Shown piece after piece: positions 1 through 7,767 of a stretch of 13,715 bases of DNA (position 1 is the stretch's first letter; each line of letters begins with the position of its first letter). The position numbers were made by a program, and so were the translations under genes. Source of the DNA: Verrucomicrobiaceae bacterium (GTDB lineage: Bacteria; Verrucomicrobiota; Verrucomicrobiia; Verrucomicrobiales; Akkermansiaceae). The stretch is from contig JAIXVN010000273.1 of NCBI GenBank assembly GCA_027483005.1, forward strand, positions 1 through 13,715, read 5' to 3'. The notes beneath the pieces are model-generated. The model saw nothing but the letters and a program-made list of their open reading frames with translations. It was not told the DNA's origin and made no database searches.

Positions 1-545
1 ACGGCGGTGTCCTCGCGGATGATCGCATCGGGCAGGACGGCGGTGCCTTCGCCGTAGGCTTCATTGAGCTTCACGGCGAGATCGCGGGTGACCTCGAGGT
101 GCTGCTTCTGGTCCTTTCCGACCGGGACCAGATTCGAGTCGTAAAGCAGGATGTCCGCCGCCATCAGCGCCGGGTAGGCGAAGAGCGCGTGGTTCGGGGA
201 AATGCCCTTGGCGACCTTGTCCTTGTAGGAGTGGCACTTTTCCAGGAGTCCCATCGGGCAGAGCGTGGAAAGGATCCAGGCGAGCTCGTTGACCTCGGGC
301 ACCGCGCTCTGGCGGAAGAAGACCGCTTTCTCCGGATCCAGCCCGCAGGCGAGGAAATCGATCGCCAGCTCGCGGACGTTTTCGCGCAGCGCCACGGGGT
401 CCTGCGACGAGGTCATCGCGTGGTAGTCGGCGATGCCGTAGAAGGCCTCGCCCTGCTCTTGAAGTCGCACGGCCGGCTCCATCGCGCCGAAGTAGTTGCC
501 GACGTGGAGTTTGCCGCTCGGTTGGAGGCCGGTCAGGATTCGCAT
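1..545 (-). CDS. trpS: tryptophanyl-tRNA synthetase, N-terminal part (cut by left window edge)
   Basis: Charges tRNA-Trp with tryptophan in the cytoplasm; a class I aminoacyl-tRNA synthetase. I translated the minus strand and obtained 181 in-frame codons with no stop. The start reads MRILTGLQPSGKLHVGNYFG, where HVGN (residues 14-17) is the class I HIGH-type signature after the TrpRS-typical QPSG. Further TrpRS hallmarks are YPALMAADIL (124-133) and VGKDQKQHLE (142-151), the GxDQ block that contacts substrate. The KMSKS loop and tRNA-binding C-terminus lie beyond the left edge, so the gene is partial because of the window and not because it is broken. An in-frame ATG at 557 would add MVRR and has a G-rich run just upstream, so it is a real alternative. 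I prefer 545 because it fits the family N-terminus better. It is a housekeeping gene, divergent from the lyase and probably unrelated to the glycan genes. Confidence 0.96.
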   Translation of the reverse strand, partial: MRILTGLQPSGKLHVGNYFGAMEPAVRLQEQGEAFYGIADYHAMTSSQDPVALRENVRELAIDFLACGLDPEKAVFFRQSAVPEVNELAWILSTLCPMGLLEKCHSYKDKVAKGISPNHALFAYPALMAADILLYDSNLVPVGKDQKQHLEVTRDLAVKLNEAYGEGTAVLPDAIIREDTA

Positions 546-715
546 GCGGCGGACCATGCCGCCCCCGCCCGGTCCGGGTCAAGCCGTGGTGGTTCGAGGG
601 GCGAAGCAAGTTCACGACCTTTGCCGCGTTCCGCAGTGACAAACCCGCCGCGATGGCTATTGAGGCCGTTGCTCCACCAGGTCGTTCCGGCACTGGGATG
701 GACTTCCCCCAACCG
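546..715. promoter_or_regulatory. divergent intergenic region between trpS and the PL8 lyase
   Basis: These bases separate two divergent genes, so both promoters should lie here or just inside the gene ends. I found no convincing -35/-10 pair on either strand. TTGTCA- and TTGACC-like hexamers occur on the minus strand but have no matching -10 box at usual spacing. There is a short CCCGG/CCGGG inverted repeat at 568-578 that is too small to interpret. The regulatory role is inferred from gene layout only. Confidence 0.35.
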
Positions 716-3700
716 ATGCGAAAGAACCTCCAGCCGCTCCTGTCTGCCTTGATGCTGGCGCTTGGCTGGTTGCTTCCGACATCAGGCTTCGCCCAGAGCG
801 TGGACATGGATCTGGTCAAATCCAGGATCCGCCAGAACCTTTCAAGCGGACTCTTGAGCGTCGCCACGATCCAGGGCTACCAATCGACCCTCCAGACCGA
901 CGGCACCTGGGCCGACATCGACTACAACAGCACCGCCCAGACCAACTGGCCGCCGCGGCTCCATTTGGAAAGGATCCGGGCGATGTCGAAAACCTACGTC
1001 TGGGGCTCACTGCAAGACGACGCCGACCTGCGCAACGCCATCCTCAAGGCCTACGACGCCTGGATCACCAAGGATCCAAAAAGCACGAACTGGTGGTATC
1101 AAAGCATCAGCACGCCTCAGGTGCTCGGCGAGATCCTGATCATTCTCGGCAATGAGGTTTCCACCACCCGACTCAACTCAGGACTCACGCTCGTGGCCCG
1201 CTCCTACGTCGCCCGCGCCACGAACTCCGGCACCAACACCGGCGCGAATCGGGTGGACCGCGCCTACGCCAGCATGATGCGCGGGCTGCTGGCCAACGAC
1301 AGCGCCCTGACCTCCGAGTCCTTCCTCGCGATGGGCGACACGATCCTGCTCAACAGCGCCAACGTCTTCGCGGAAGGCATCCAGGCGGACGGCTCGTTTC
1401 AACAACACGGAGCCCAGCTCTACGTCGGCGGCTACGGCTACGGCTACCTTTCCGGTCTCCTGAAATACTCCGGCTGGGGAGCAGGCACGGCCTATGGCTT
1501 CAGTCCGCTTCAGAAGCGCGTGCTGCTCGATCACCTGCTCGACGGCCCGCAGTGGTTCATCCGGGGAAACACCATGGAATACACCTCCACCGGTCGTGGA
1601 CTCAGCCGGGCAGGCAGCACCTCCTCCGCCCTCGGCTTTGGCACTGTGATCAACGACGCGATCGCCACCAGCGGCGGCTACCACAGCGCCGAGCTGACCG
1701 CTTTCCAGCAACGGATGACCGCCACATCCTCGGCCGGGGCCGCTGTCCCCTCCTCCGCCCTGGTCGGCAACCGCAACTTCTGGCGGGCCGATGCGATGGT
1801 GCATCATCGCCCCGGCTTCTCCATCTCGGTCAAGACCTCCTCGACCCGCACCCTTCAGCCGGAGTCAGGAAACGGCGAGGGCTTGAAAAACCTCCACCTC
1901 GGCGACGGCGTCACGCTCATCCAGCGGACCGGCAACGAATACGACGACCTCATGCCGGTCTGGGACTGGCGAAGGCTGCCGGGCACCACGGTCGAGCAGG
2001 GCACCTACTCGCTGAAGCCGTCGGCCGATTGGGGCGTCGCCGGAACCAGCACCCACGCAGGAGGCGCATCGGACGGACAGGATGGAATCGCCGTTTTCAA
2101 CTACAGCCGTCTCGCGGTCGCGGCGAAGAAGTCCTGGTTCTTCTTCGGCGATGGGATGGTCGCCCTCGGCTCCGCCATCCACGCTCCAGCCGCGACCCAT
2201 CCGGTGCTGACCACGCTCAACCAATCGCAGCTGTCCGGAGCCATCACCTGCGGGAGCGACAGCGGTGCTTCCACCGTCACCAGCCCCGTCACGCCCACTG
2301 GCCTGAAATGGGTTCATCACGACAAGACCGGCTACTTTTTCCCGGGCTCCACGTCCCTCGCCACGGTCTCCGGAGCCACGCAAACCGGCACCTGGCTCTC
2401 GATCAACACCGCCCAAGGCTCCGCCACGGTCAGCAAGAGCGTCTTCTCGCTTCACCTCAACCATGGAACCGCCGTCAGCAACGGATCCTACTCCTACCTC
2501 GTCGCACCCGGAGTGGAATCGACCGCCATGGACAGCTTCCCGGTGTCGAATTTCCAGATCCTCCGCAACGACGCCACCGTCCAGGCGGTCAAGGATGCCG
2601 CCGCCAACAAGACCCAGGCCTCCTTCTGGGCCGCCGGGACGGTCGATGGCATCACCTCCGACAACAAGGCCGCCGTCATCCTGAAAAAGGACGCCAGTTT
2701 CCTCGATCTCGCGGTGTCCGACCCCACCCAGGCCAATACCACCTCGATCCTGATCGAACTGGCCTCACCGGTCGCCGGGGTGATCCGCACCGACACCGGC
2801 ATGAGCGTCGAACAAACCAGCCCGACACTCCGCGTGCGGATTTCCACCGCCAAGTCGTACGGCAGAACCTTCAAAGCCCGTTTCTTTCTGCGCGACCACG
2901 CCTTCCGAACCCTTGCGATTTTCCCAAGCGCCGACGCCTTCGTGTTCGATGGCGCCCCGACCACCAACTACGGCACGAACATCGCCCTCGCCTGCAAGCT
3001 CATCACCACCAGCAGCAGCTACACGCGGGAAAGCTACCTCTCGTTTCCCCTCCCCGCCGGAATCCCGAGCCCGATCGCCGCCGAACTCCGGATGACCCCG
3101 ACCTCGGTTCAAACCGCCGGCATCCACGCCGTGCAGGCCGTCCAGGATGGCAGTTGGTCGGAAAACGAGATCACCTGGAGCAATCGCCCCGCTCCGTTGA
3201 ATGCCGCCGCCGCCACCTGGCTTCCCGCCCTGTCCTCACGCACCAGTTGCAACGTCCTGCCAGCCCTGTCCGAAACCTCCACAGGCCACCTCAATCTCTG
3301 CGTCACCACCCAGGCCCCGACCTCCGATGGCTACGTCGCCTACGCCTCTCGCGAGCATGCAGATCCCAGCCTTCGACCCACGCTGGAACTCATCGTTCCC
3401 CGCAGCGAAATGGAGATCTGGAAAATCGAGCAGCTGGGCTCCCAGGCTGAGGATCCCTCCATCTCCCAGGAATCCGCCGATCCGGATGGCGACGGAGAGA
3501 GCAATCTCCTCGAATTCGCCACCGCCCAATCGCCCCTCAATCGGACCCCCACCGCGACCCAGATCTCGCTTTCCTCTGTCGGCGATGTCCTCACCTTCAC
3601 CTACCCGCGCAGCAATTCAGCCGTCGCGGACGGAATCCAGTTCCTCATCGAATGGAGCGATTCCCTCCTCCAGCAAAGTTGGAGCCACGAAGGAATCACC

Positions 3701-3805
3701 GAACAAGTCAGTCACGATGACGGCGTGCGGCAAATCGTTTCCGCCCGACTTCCTGCTGGCTCATCGTCGAAACGCTTCGTCCGACTCCGGGTCACCCAGC
3801 CTTGA
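716..3805 (+). CDS. secreted polysaccharide lyase family 8 protein (hyaluronate/chondroitin lyase-like) with C-terminal accessory domains
   Basis: Predicted exported lyase (1029 aa) cleaving uronic-acid polysaccharides by beta-elimination. Residues 1-28 look like a signal peptide ending in GFAQS. The (alpha/alpha) toroid, about 30-345, carries the PL8 signature NWW (125-127), TGANR with N178, QQH with H231, Y240 nine residues later, and GRGLSR with R294/R298. These match the catalytic Asn, His, Tyr and Arg pattern of streptococcal hyaluronate lyase. The PL8 beta-sandwich follows: FWRADAM near 355, LPGTT near 421, KSWFFFGDGMVALGSAI near 471. From about 735 to 893 is a DNRLRE/CBM96-like module (NYG, then SWSENEITWSNRP), probably glycan-binding. 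DPDGDGESNLLEFA near 921 is a calcium-repeat-like linker, followed by a terminal beta-sandwich ending FVRLRVTQP. Canonical NxEN in the middle domain reads NGEG here. Start 716 is chosen because it gives a basic n-region; ATG 698 adds an acidic MDFPQP. The exact substrate (hyaluronan, chondroitin, xanthan or other) is not determinable. Confidence 0.9.
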   Translation: MRKNLQPLLSALMLALGWLLPTSGFAQSVDMDLVKSRIRQNLSSGLLSVATIQGYQSTLQTDGTWADIDYNSTAQTNWPPRLHLERIRAMSKTYVWGSLQDDADLRNAILKAYDAWITKDPKSTNWWYQSISTPQVLGEILIILGNEVSTTRLNSGLTLVARSYVARATNSGTNTGANRVDRAYASMMRGLLANDSALTSESFLAMGDTILLNSANVFAEGIQADGSFQQHGAQLYVGGYGYGYLSGLLKYSGWGAGTAYGFSPLQKRVLLDHLLDGPQWFIRGNTMEYTSTGRGLSRAGSTSSALGFGTVINDAIATSGGYHSAELTAFQQRMTATSSAGAAVPSSALVGNRNFWRADAMVHHRPGFSISVKTSSTRTLQPESGNGEGLKNLHLGDGVTLIQRTGNEYDDLMPVWDWRRLPGTTVEQGTYSLKPSADWGVAGTSTHAGGASDGQDGIAVFNYSRLAVAAKKSWFFFGDGMVALGSAIHAPAATHPVLTTLNQSQLSGAITCGSDSGASTVTSPVTPTGLKWVHHDKTGYFFPGSTSLATVSGATQTGTWLSINTAQGSATVSKSVFSLHLNHGTAVSNGSYSYLVAPGVESTAMDSFPVSNFQILRNDATVQAVKDAAANKTQASFWAAGTVDGITSDNKAAVILKKDASFLDLAVSDPTQANTTSILIELASPVAGVIRTDTGMSVEQTSPTLRVRISTAKSYGRTFKARFFLRDHAFRTLAIFPSADAFVFDGAPTTNYGTNIALACKLITTSSSYTRESYLSFPLPAGIPSPIAAELRMTPTSVQTAGIHAVQAVQDGSWSENEITWSNRPAPLNAAAATWLPALSSRTSCNVLPALSETSTGHLNLCVTTQAPTSDGYVAYASREHADPSLRPTLELIVPRSEMEIWKIEQLGSQAEDPSISQESADPDGDGESNLLEFATAQSPLNRTPTATQISLSSVGDVLTFTYPRSNSAVADGIQFLIEWSDSLLQQSWSHEGITEQVSHDDGVRQIVSARLPAGSSSKRFVRLRVTQP

Positions 3806-3860
3806 GACCGCCCGGGAGTTTGCTTCAAACGATTGATTATTAAGAAAGCTAAAATTTCTC

Positions 3861-3886
3861 TTGCCTGCGGCGAAAATTTTTAGAAT
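3861..3886 (+). promoter_or_regulatory. possible promoter upstream of the LysM gene
   Basis: The stretch 3831-3890 is strikingly AT-rich compared with the GC-rich genes around it. It contains TTGCCT (3861-3866) and TAGAAT (3881-3886), the latter close to a sigma-70 -10 box. The 14-bp spacer is shorter than the usual 16-18, so the -35 assignment is doubtful. If TAGAAT is the -10, transcription would start only a few bases before the ATG at 3898, leaving a very short leader. This would give the LysM gene a transcript separate from the lyase upstream. Confidence 0.3.
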
Positions 3887-3897
3887 AACGTCGCCCC

Positions 3898-4836
3898 ATG
3901 AAGTTGACCGCACTGCATGCCATTCTCTGCCTGGTCCTGGGATCACCCGCAGCGTTCTCAAAAACCGAATCGCAGGCGCGCTGTGAGCATTGCGCCCAGC
4001 AGGACCGGAAGATCTCGGAACTCCAGTCCGAGAACGATCGCTTGAAAGGCCTGAAAGAAACTCCCAAACTGAAAGCGGAAGCTTCTTCTCATGAAAAGGC
4101 GACAACCACCACCTATCGGGTTCGCCCCGGAGACACCTTGGAGCGGATCGCGCGCCAGGCCGGTTGCAGCACTCTCGCACTCGGCAAGGCCAATGGCCTG
4201 AAGAGCTCCTCCGTCATTCATCCCGACCAAACCCTCAAGCTTCCCACGGGCAGCGCCGCTCCAGCCCTTGCCGAGAAAAGCGCTTCATCGGCGACGACCT
4301 ACGTCATCAGGGACGGCGACACCCTCACCTCGATATCCAAAAAAACCGGCGTCAGCCTCAACTCGCTTGTCGCCGCCAACCCGAAGACGAAGCCCACGAA
4401 CCTTCGCGCCGGTCAGGTGCTCCAACTCGGCAAGCAGGCCGCTCCGGAAGCCATTGTGAAGTCGATCCAGTCGAATCCGGTCCGCACCATTTCTGCCCCG
4501 GCTGTGAAGACGATCTCGAATCCGGAGCCCCTTGTCATTCCGGATCATCAAAAGCCCGAGCCAACAAAGCCGGGCCCCGCTCCGAAGCCAGCCCCTGCGC
4601 CAGAAGCCGCCAAACCGGCCCCGCCCGCAGCGCCTGAAGCGCCCGCCTCGCCCCCGATGGGCAACGCGAAGAAAACCGTCCGCGCCATCCTCATTCAGGA
4701 CGAGACCAGTTTCGCGGAGTTCGCCGCCGCCCACGGCACCACACCGGAGAGCCTCAACGATCTCAACGGCCTCTCTCTCAGCAATGGAACGGTCTTGGCC
4801 AAAGGTTCGGAATTGTATATCCCTGCCCAGCCTTAA
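3898..4836 (+). CDS. secreted LysM-repeat protein with coiled coil and Pro/Ala-rich linker
   Basis: Likely a cell-envelope protein that binds peptidoglycan or another GlcNAc-containing glycan through LysM domains; no catalytic domain is visible. The 312 aa show a signal peptide (about 1-21, ending AAFS) and a CEHC pair followed by a short charged helix likely to form a coiled coil (about 26-53). LysM 1 (about 73-115) begins YRVRPGDTLERIARQAG, and LysM 2 (about 135-178) begins YVIRDGDTLTSISKKTG. A Pro/Ala/Lys-rich linker spans about 221-255. A third, degenerate LysM-like unit sits at about 262-312, with SFAEFAAAHGTTPESLNDLN and ending LYIPAQP. The start is the first ATG giving a signal peptide; there is no Shine-Dalgarno sequence. 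It lies 92 bp after the lyase with an AT-rich gap between, so it is probably transcribed separately. LysM proteins of this build are common in Verrucomicrobiota, and a link to the glycan genes is not shown. Confidence 0.88.
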   Translation: MKLTALHAILCLVLGSPAAFSKTESQARCEHCAQQDRKISELQSENDRLKGLKETPKLKAEASSHEKATTTTYRVRPGDTLERIARQAGCSTLALGKANGLKSSSVIHPDQTLKLPTGSAAPALAEKSASSATTYVIRDGDTLTSISKKTGVSLNSLVAANPKTKPTNLRAGQVLQLGKQAAPEAIVKSIQSNPVRTISAPAVKTISNPEPLVIPDHQKPEPTKPGPAPKPAPAPEAAKPAPPAAPEAPASPPMGNAKKTVRAILIQDETSFAEFAAAHGTTPESLNDLNGLSLSNGTVLAKGSELYIPAQP

Positions 4837-4864
4837 GCAGCCGAATCTTCGGCCAATGACTAAG

Positions 4865-4899
4865 AAAGTCCGTCCGGGGTCGCTACCCGGACGGACTTT
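4865..4899. terminator. bidirectional hairpin terminator between convergent genes
   Basis: AAAGTCCGTCCGGG (4865-4878) and CCCGGACGGACTTT (4886-4899) form a perfect 14-bp stem with a 7-base loop (GTCGCTA). It starts 28 bp after the LysM stop codon and ends 10 bp before the stop codon of the minus-strand heparinase-like gene. The stem begins with AAA and ends with TTT, so either strand gives a GC-rich hairpin followed by a very short U run. A long U tract is absent, so termination efficiency is uncertain. Confidence 0.85.
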
Positions 4900-4909
4900 G
4901 TGCATTCGG

Positions 4910-6661
4910 TCATTCGAGTCGCCAGATCACCTGCAGGCCGAGATTCCCAGCCGCAGGAGCGACGAATCCCAGAATTCGATAGCCGTCGTTTTTCTTCTCC
5001 TGATCGGACTTCGGCTTCAGTGAAAACTCCTGCCAAGCTCCGCCGGAACGATCCACCCGGGTCAGCACAAGCTTCCGCCCCCCCTCCTCCAGGATCAGCC
5101 GCGATCCGTCGATCTTCGGCTTCGCTTTAGTGACCACTGCCCAGCGAACCTCACCCGTCGGCTGGGTGAGCGTGTCGAAAAGCGAAACCGCTCCCGACTT
5201 CGGGTCCATCACCACCCGTCGTAACACCTTCTCCGCCTGACCCTCATAGGCCGCCGACAGATCGATCCGGGTTTCGCGATTCGGTCCGACCGTTTTCCAG
5301 GGTTCAACCGGACATCCAATCTTCGGAGCGGCCTGGTTTTTTCCATTCACCACCAGGGTGTTGTGGGAGAAATTGTTCAGCCGCAGGTAGTCCCAGCGCT
5401 GTTTCCCGAAGTAGCCCGGCATGTTGTAATCGTCCGAGCCGAGGTCATGGAACCAGCGGATGCCCGCCGCATCATACACGAAGCTGCCGGCATCGAGATG
5501 CCCGTGACTGGCCGCCCCGGTTCCACCCTTGATGGCCAGCCAGGCGGCGTCCGGCTGGGTCGTGGTTCTCAGCATCGCAAAGGCCTGCTCGCCCTGGAAA
5601 GTAGCCGCCAGCTCCTTGCCAGGGCTTCCCGATGACGCAGAAGGCAGCCACAGCAAATGAAGGGGGAAAAAGCGGAGCTCTCCCGTGGTGCCGTCGCCAA
5701 CTCCCCGCTTCAGCCCCCTGGCGAGGGAATCGCGGACCTGCTCCGCCTGGGTCGAATCATGGAATTCGGACGCCAGCCACGATTGAGCGGCAGACGCCAA
5801 CTCCTGGCCCGCACCTCCGTCCGCATAGTTGAAAGGCAGCCCGCTGGGACCCACGATGTGGAGCATGAATGAACCACTTTTCGCAAGAACCCGAGGAGTT
5901 TCAATCGATCGCTTCAATCCCTTGCATGCAGCGATTCCCAGAATGTGGTAATTGGTGCCATAATGCCAGTAGCCCGGTCCCTCGGGATAGGCCCCATCGG
6001 GTTCATAGAACTCGCGGCAGTGATTGAGCAGCTCGATTCCATGCTCGATGATCCCATCGCACAGTCCAGGGTCGCGCTCCCGCACGGCAAGCGCCGCGAG
6101 GGTCATTCCGGTCCCACAGACCTGCGACCAGTTGTTTCCCGGCCCGGTCCACCAAGAGGCTTTCCCATGAACCTTCAGTAGGGTGCGCAAGGCCCTATCC
6201 AGCAGCGCATCCTCGTAGCGCTTGCGTTGCTCCTCACTGAGCGAGGGATAGAGCCAGTCGTAGCCGATGGACACAGCGGTCGCCATTTCCGCCGTATCGA
6301 GAAAATGCGAGGGATTCCAGTCCTTCAACGCGCAGGCCGCATCGAGTTCGCGGATCACCCGGTCGCGGAAGCGAACATCCCCGCTGGTCCGCCAGGCCCA
6401 GGCATTCACCAGCACCTGGTGAAGGGCCATCCGCGACTCCGAAAGCAGGCGTTTCCCATCCGGGATGCGATACTCGCAGGTCCGCTCCTTCAGGGATTTT
6501 TCGGCCCGCTCCAGAACGCGTTTCTGAAGTCCTGCCGCGAGTTCATCGGAGGCGATCCGCTGCTTCACCCCGGCCTCCATCGCAGGGGGAAAAAGAATCC
6601 TCGGGTGGTCCTGCGCCGCAGCCACTCCGAGGATCAACCAAATCAGTCCGAGCCATCTCAT
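4910..6661 (-). CDS. secreted heparinase II/III-like polysaccharide lyase
   Basis: Predicted exported (583 aa) lyase with an N-terminal (alpha/alpha) toroid and C-terminal beta-sandwich, the fold of heparinase II/III and alginate lyase families PL12, PL15, PL17 and PL21. Residues 1-16 form a signal peptide (GVAAA, cut before QDHPR). Diagnostic motifs are GPGNNWSQVCGTG (173-185), GAYPEGPGYWHYGTNYH (223-239) with candidate catalytic tyrosines Y234/Y238, and ASHGHLDAGSF (384-394) with H386/H388, opening the heparinase II/III-like C-terminal domain. NNFSHNTLVVNGKNQ (429-443) follows, then beta strands to the end. These enzymes cleave uronate linkages in heparan sulfate, other glycosaminoglycans or alginate; which applies here cannot be told. 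It lies 42 bp downstream of the isomerase-like gene on the same strand, so the two are probably co-transcribed. Its 3' end abuts the shared terminator. No Shine-Dalgarno sequence is seen. The family call is strong, the subfamily is open. Confidence 0.88.
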   Translation of the reverse strand: MRWLGLIWLILGVAAAQDHPRILFPPAMEAGVKQRIASDELAAGLQKRVLERAEKSLKERTCEYRIPDGKRLLSESRMALHQVLVNAWAWRTSGDVRFRDRVIRELDAACALKDWNPSHFLDTAEMATAVSIGYDWLYPSLSEEQRKRYEDALLDRALRTLLKVHGKASWWTGPGNNWSQVCGTGMTLAALAVRERDPGLCDGIIEHGIELLNHCREFYEPDGAYPEGPGYWHYGTNYHILGIAACKGLKRSIETPRVLAKSGSFMLHIVGPSGLPFNYADGGAGQELASAAQSWLASEFHDSTQAEQVRDSLARGLKRGVGDGTTGELRFFPLHLLWLPSASSGSPGKELAATFQGEQAFAMLRTTTQPDAAWLAIKGGTGAASHGHLDAGSFVYDAAGIRWFHDLGSDDYNMPGYFGKQRWDYLRLNNFSHNTLVVNGKNQAAPKIGCPVEPWKTVGPNRETRIDLSAAYEGQAEKVLRRVVMDPKSGAVSLFDTLTQPTGEVRWAVVTKAKPKIDGSRLILEEGGRKLVLTRVDRSGGAWQEFSLKPKSDQEKKNDGYRILGFVAPAAGNLGLQVIWRLE

Positions 6662-6703
6662 CCGGGAGGCTACGCCCAGCCCCGGCTCGATCTTGCCGTT
6701 CGG

Positions 6704-7549
6704 TTACTTGGCGTGTGCCTTCACGAAGTCGATGTTCGCCTTGACCTGCGAAACGTTGTCCTTCCACTCGTTTTCATGCTCGATGGAAATGTGGCCATCG
6801 AACTTCTGCTTCTTGAGTTCCTCGAGGCAGGCCGCGACATCGGCGACTCCCTTTCCGGCAACGACCACCGGAGCCTCGCCCGTGGTGGCCTTGTCCTTGA
6901 GATGGACGCTGATGATGCGGCCGTTGAGGATGCGCAGGCACTCGACCGGCTTCAGGTTCGAGGTGCACCAGTGGCCGAGGTCCGCACAGGCTCCAACCCG
7001 ACGGTCGCGGCTTTCGACCACGCCGAGGATGTAGAGCGGATTCCAGACCTTGTAGTTGGGTCGGTCCATCGAACCGCCGTGTTCGTGAAAGGCGACCTTG
7101 ACGTCGAACTCCTTGGCCGCCGCCTCCCAGGCCGCGATCTGCTCGGTGGACTCGGTGCAGACCGCGTAGAGCTCCATTTTCTTGGCAAAGCTCATGATCG
7201 CGCGGACCTCCTCGGGGGACTTCGCGGCCACCACGCCGTAGTTCACCGGCCTCACGCCCAAGCGCGCGCACTCGGCCTTCAACTCCTTCATCGCGGCTTC
7301 GGACATCGTGTGGCCGACCTTTTCCGACGATCCGGGCTTGAGGGTTTGTCCGGGGTAGAACTCGATCACATTGCCACCGGCTTCCTTGGTCTTCGCGATG
7401 GCTTCGAACGCGCTGAATTCCTTGAAGGTGTAGGCCTGGGCTCCGATGAACCAGCCGTTCTGACGAAGAGTTTCCGGGATCGGATCCGCGCGAAGGCTGG
7501 AAAGCAACGAAACGGAGAGCGCAAGGGCGGCAAAGAGCGGCGGTTTCAT
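6704..7549 (-). CDS. secreted sugar phosphate isomerase/epimerase-like TIM-barrel protein
   Basis: Xylose isomerase-like TIM-barrel (AP endonuclease family 2 fold) of 281 aa. Members isomerise or epimerise sugars using a divalent metal. Visible motifs are IGAQAYTFKEFSAFEAI (35-51), NVIEFYPG (60-67), VAFHEHGG (152-159), GACADLGHW (186-194), ISVHLKDK (213-220) and ISIEHE (254-259). D190, H216 and E257 are the likely metal ligands, with H155/E156 as a further candidate. Residues 1-21 (MKPPLFAALALSVSLLSSLRA) are a signal peptide, so the protein should be exported. A phosphorylated substrate is therefore unlikely despite the family name. An upstream in-frame ATG at 7621 would bury this signal behind 24 extra residues and is rejected. 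It is first gene of a minus-strand pair with the heparinase-like lyase. The role may be processing of released sugars, which is inference; exported members are common in PVC bacteria but poorly characterised. Confidence 0.86.
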   Translation of the reverse strand: MKPPLFAALALSVSLLSSLRADPIPETLRQNGWFIGAQAYTFKEFSAFEAIAKTKEAGGNVIEFYPGQTLKPGSSEKVGHTMSEAAMKELKAECARLGVRPVNYGVVAAKSPEEVRAIMSFAKKMELYAVCTESTEQIAAWEAAAKEFDVKVAFHEHGGSMDRPNYKVWNPLYILGVVESRDRRVGACADLGHWCTSNLKPVECLRILNGRIISVHLKDKATTGEAPVVVAGKGVADVAACLEELKKQKFDGHISIEHENEWKDNVSQVKANIDFVKAHAK

Positions 7550-7767
7550 GATGGTTGAGGAAATGGATGGGTTGGCTGCGGATATTCTCAGCCGACAACC
7601 CCATGGAAAGGCAAAACTCATGAACGAACGGGTGATGCTTCATCCATCGCCGTTAGAAGCCAGCCACGAGCCTCGCCCGTCCAGGTTCCCGAAAATGAGT
7701 CCACGGCAAGGCATCAGGAATTCCGACAGACCGCCCGCCACTGAGCGTATCCGGCAGGCTCGCCCAC
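7550..7767. promoter_or_regulatory. shared divergent control region of the two glycan gene runs
   Basis: This 218-bp gap lies between the minus-strand isomerase/heparinase pair and the plus-strand DUF6288 run, so promoters for both should lie here. I see no strong sigma-70 pair. Weak candidates are TTGTCG and AATATC on the minus strand (too close together) and CGTATCC about 15 bp before the plus-strand ATG. A small GATG-CTT-CATC inverted repeat (about 7632-7642) could be an operator half or chance. No protein-coding or RNA gene is supported here. Assignment rests on gene layout. Confidence 0.4.

Noticed and set aside
653..715. Upstream starts (653 or 698) for the PL8 lyase
   Set aside because: They add residues, including acidic MDFPQP, ahead of a normal basic n-region signal peptide beginning at 716.
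1552..3450. 632-codon open frame on the plus strand inside the PL8 gene
   Set aside because: Translation is Arg/Pro/His-rich low-complexity, typical of a GC-rich shadow frame. The overlapping frame has clear PL8 motifs throughout.
3811..3830. GTTTG-CTT-CAAAC hairpin and adjacent CCCGGG after the PL8 stop as a terminator
   Set aside because: Only a 5-bp AT-rich stem with a 3-base loop and no U tract; too weak to call.
6227..7558. 443-codon plus-strand open frame opposite the heparinase-like and isomerase-like genes
   Set aside because: Antisense to two well-supported genes and crossing their intergenic gap; no recognisable motifs.
7550..7621. N-terminal extension of the isomerase-like protein from ATG 7621
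   Set aside because: The 24 added residues look non-coding and would hide an excellent signal peptide starting at 7549.
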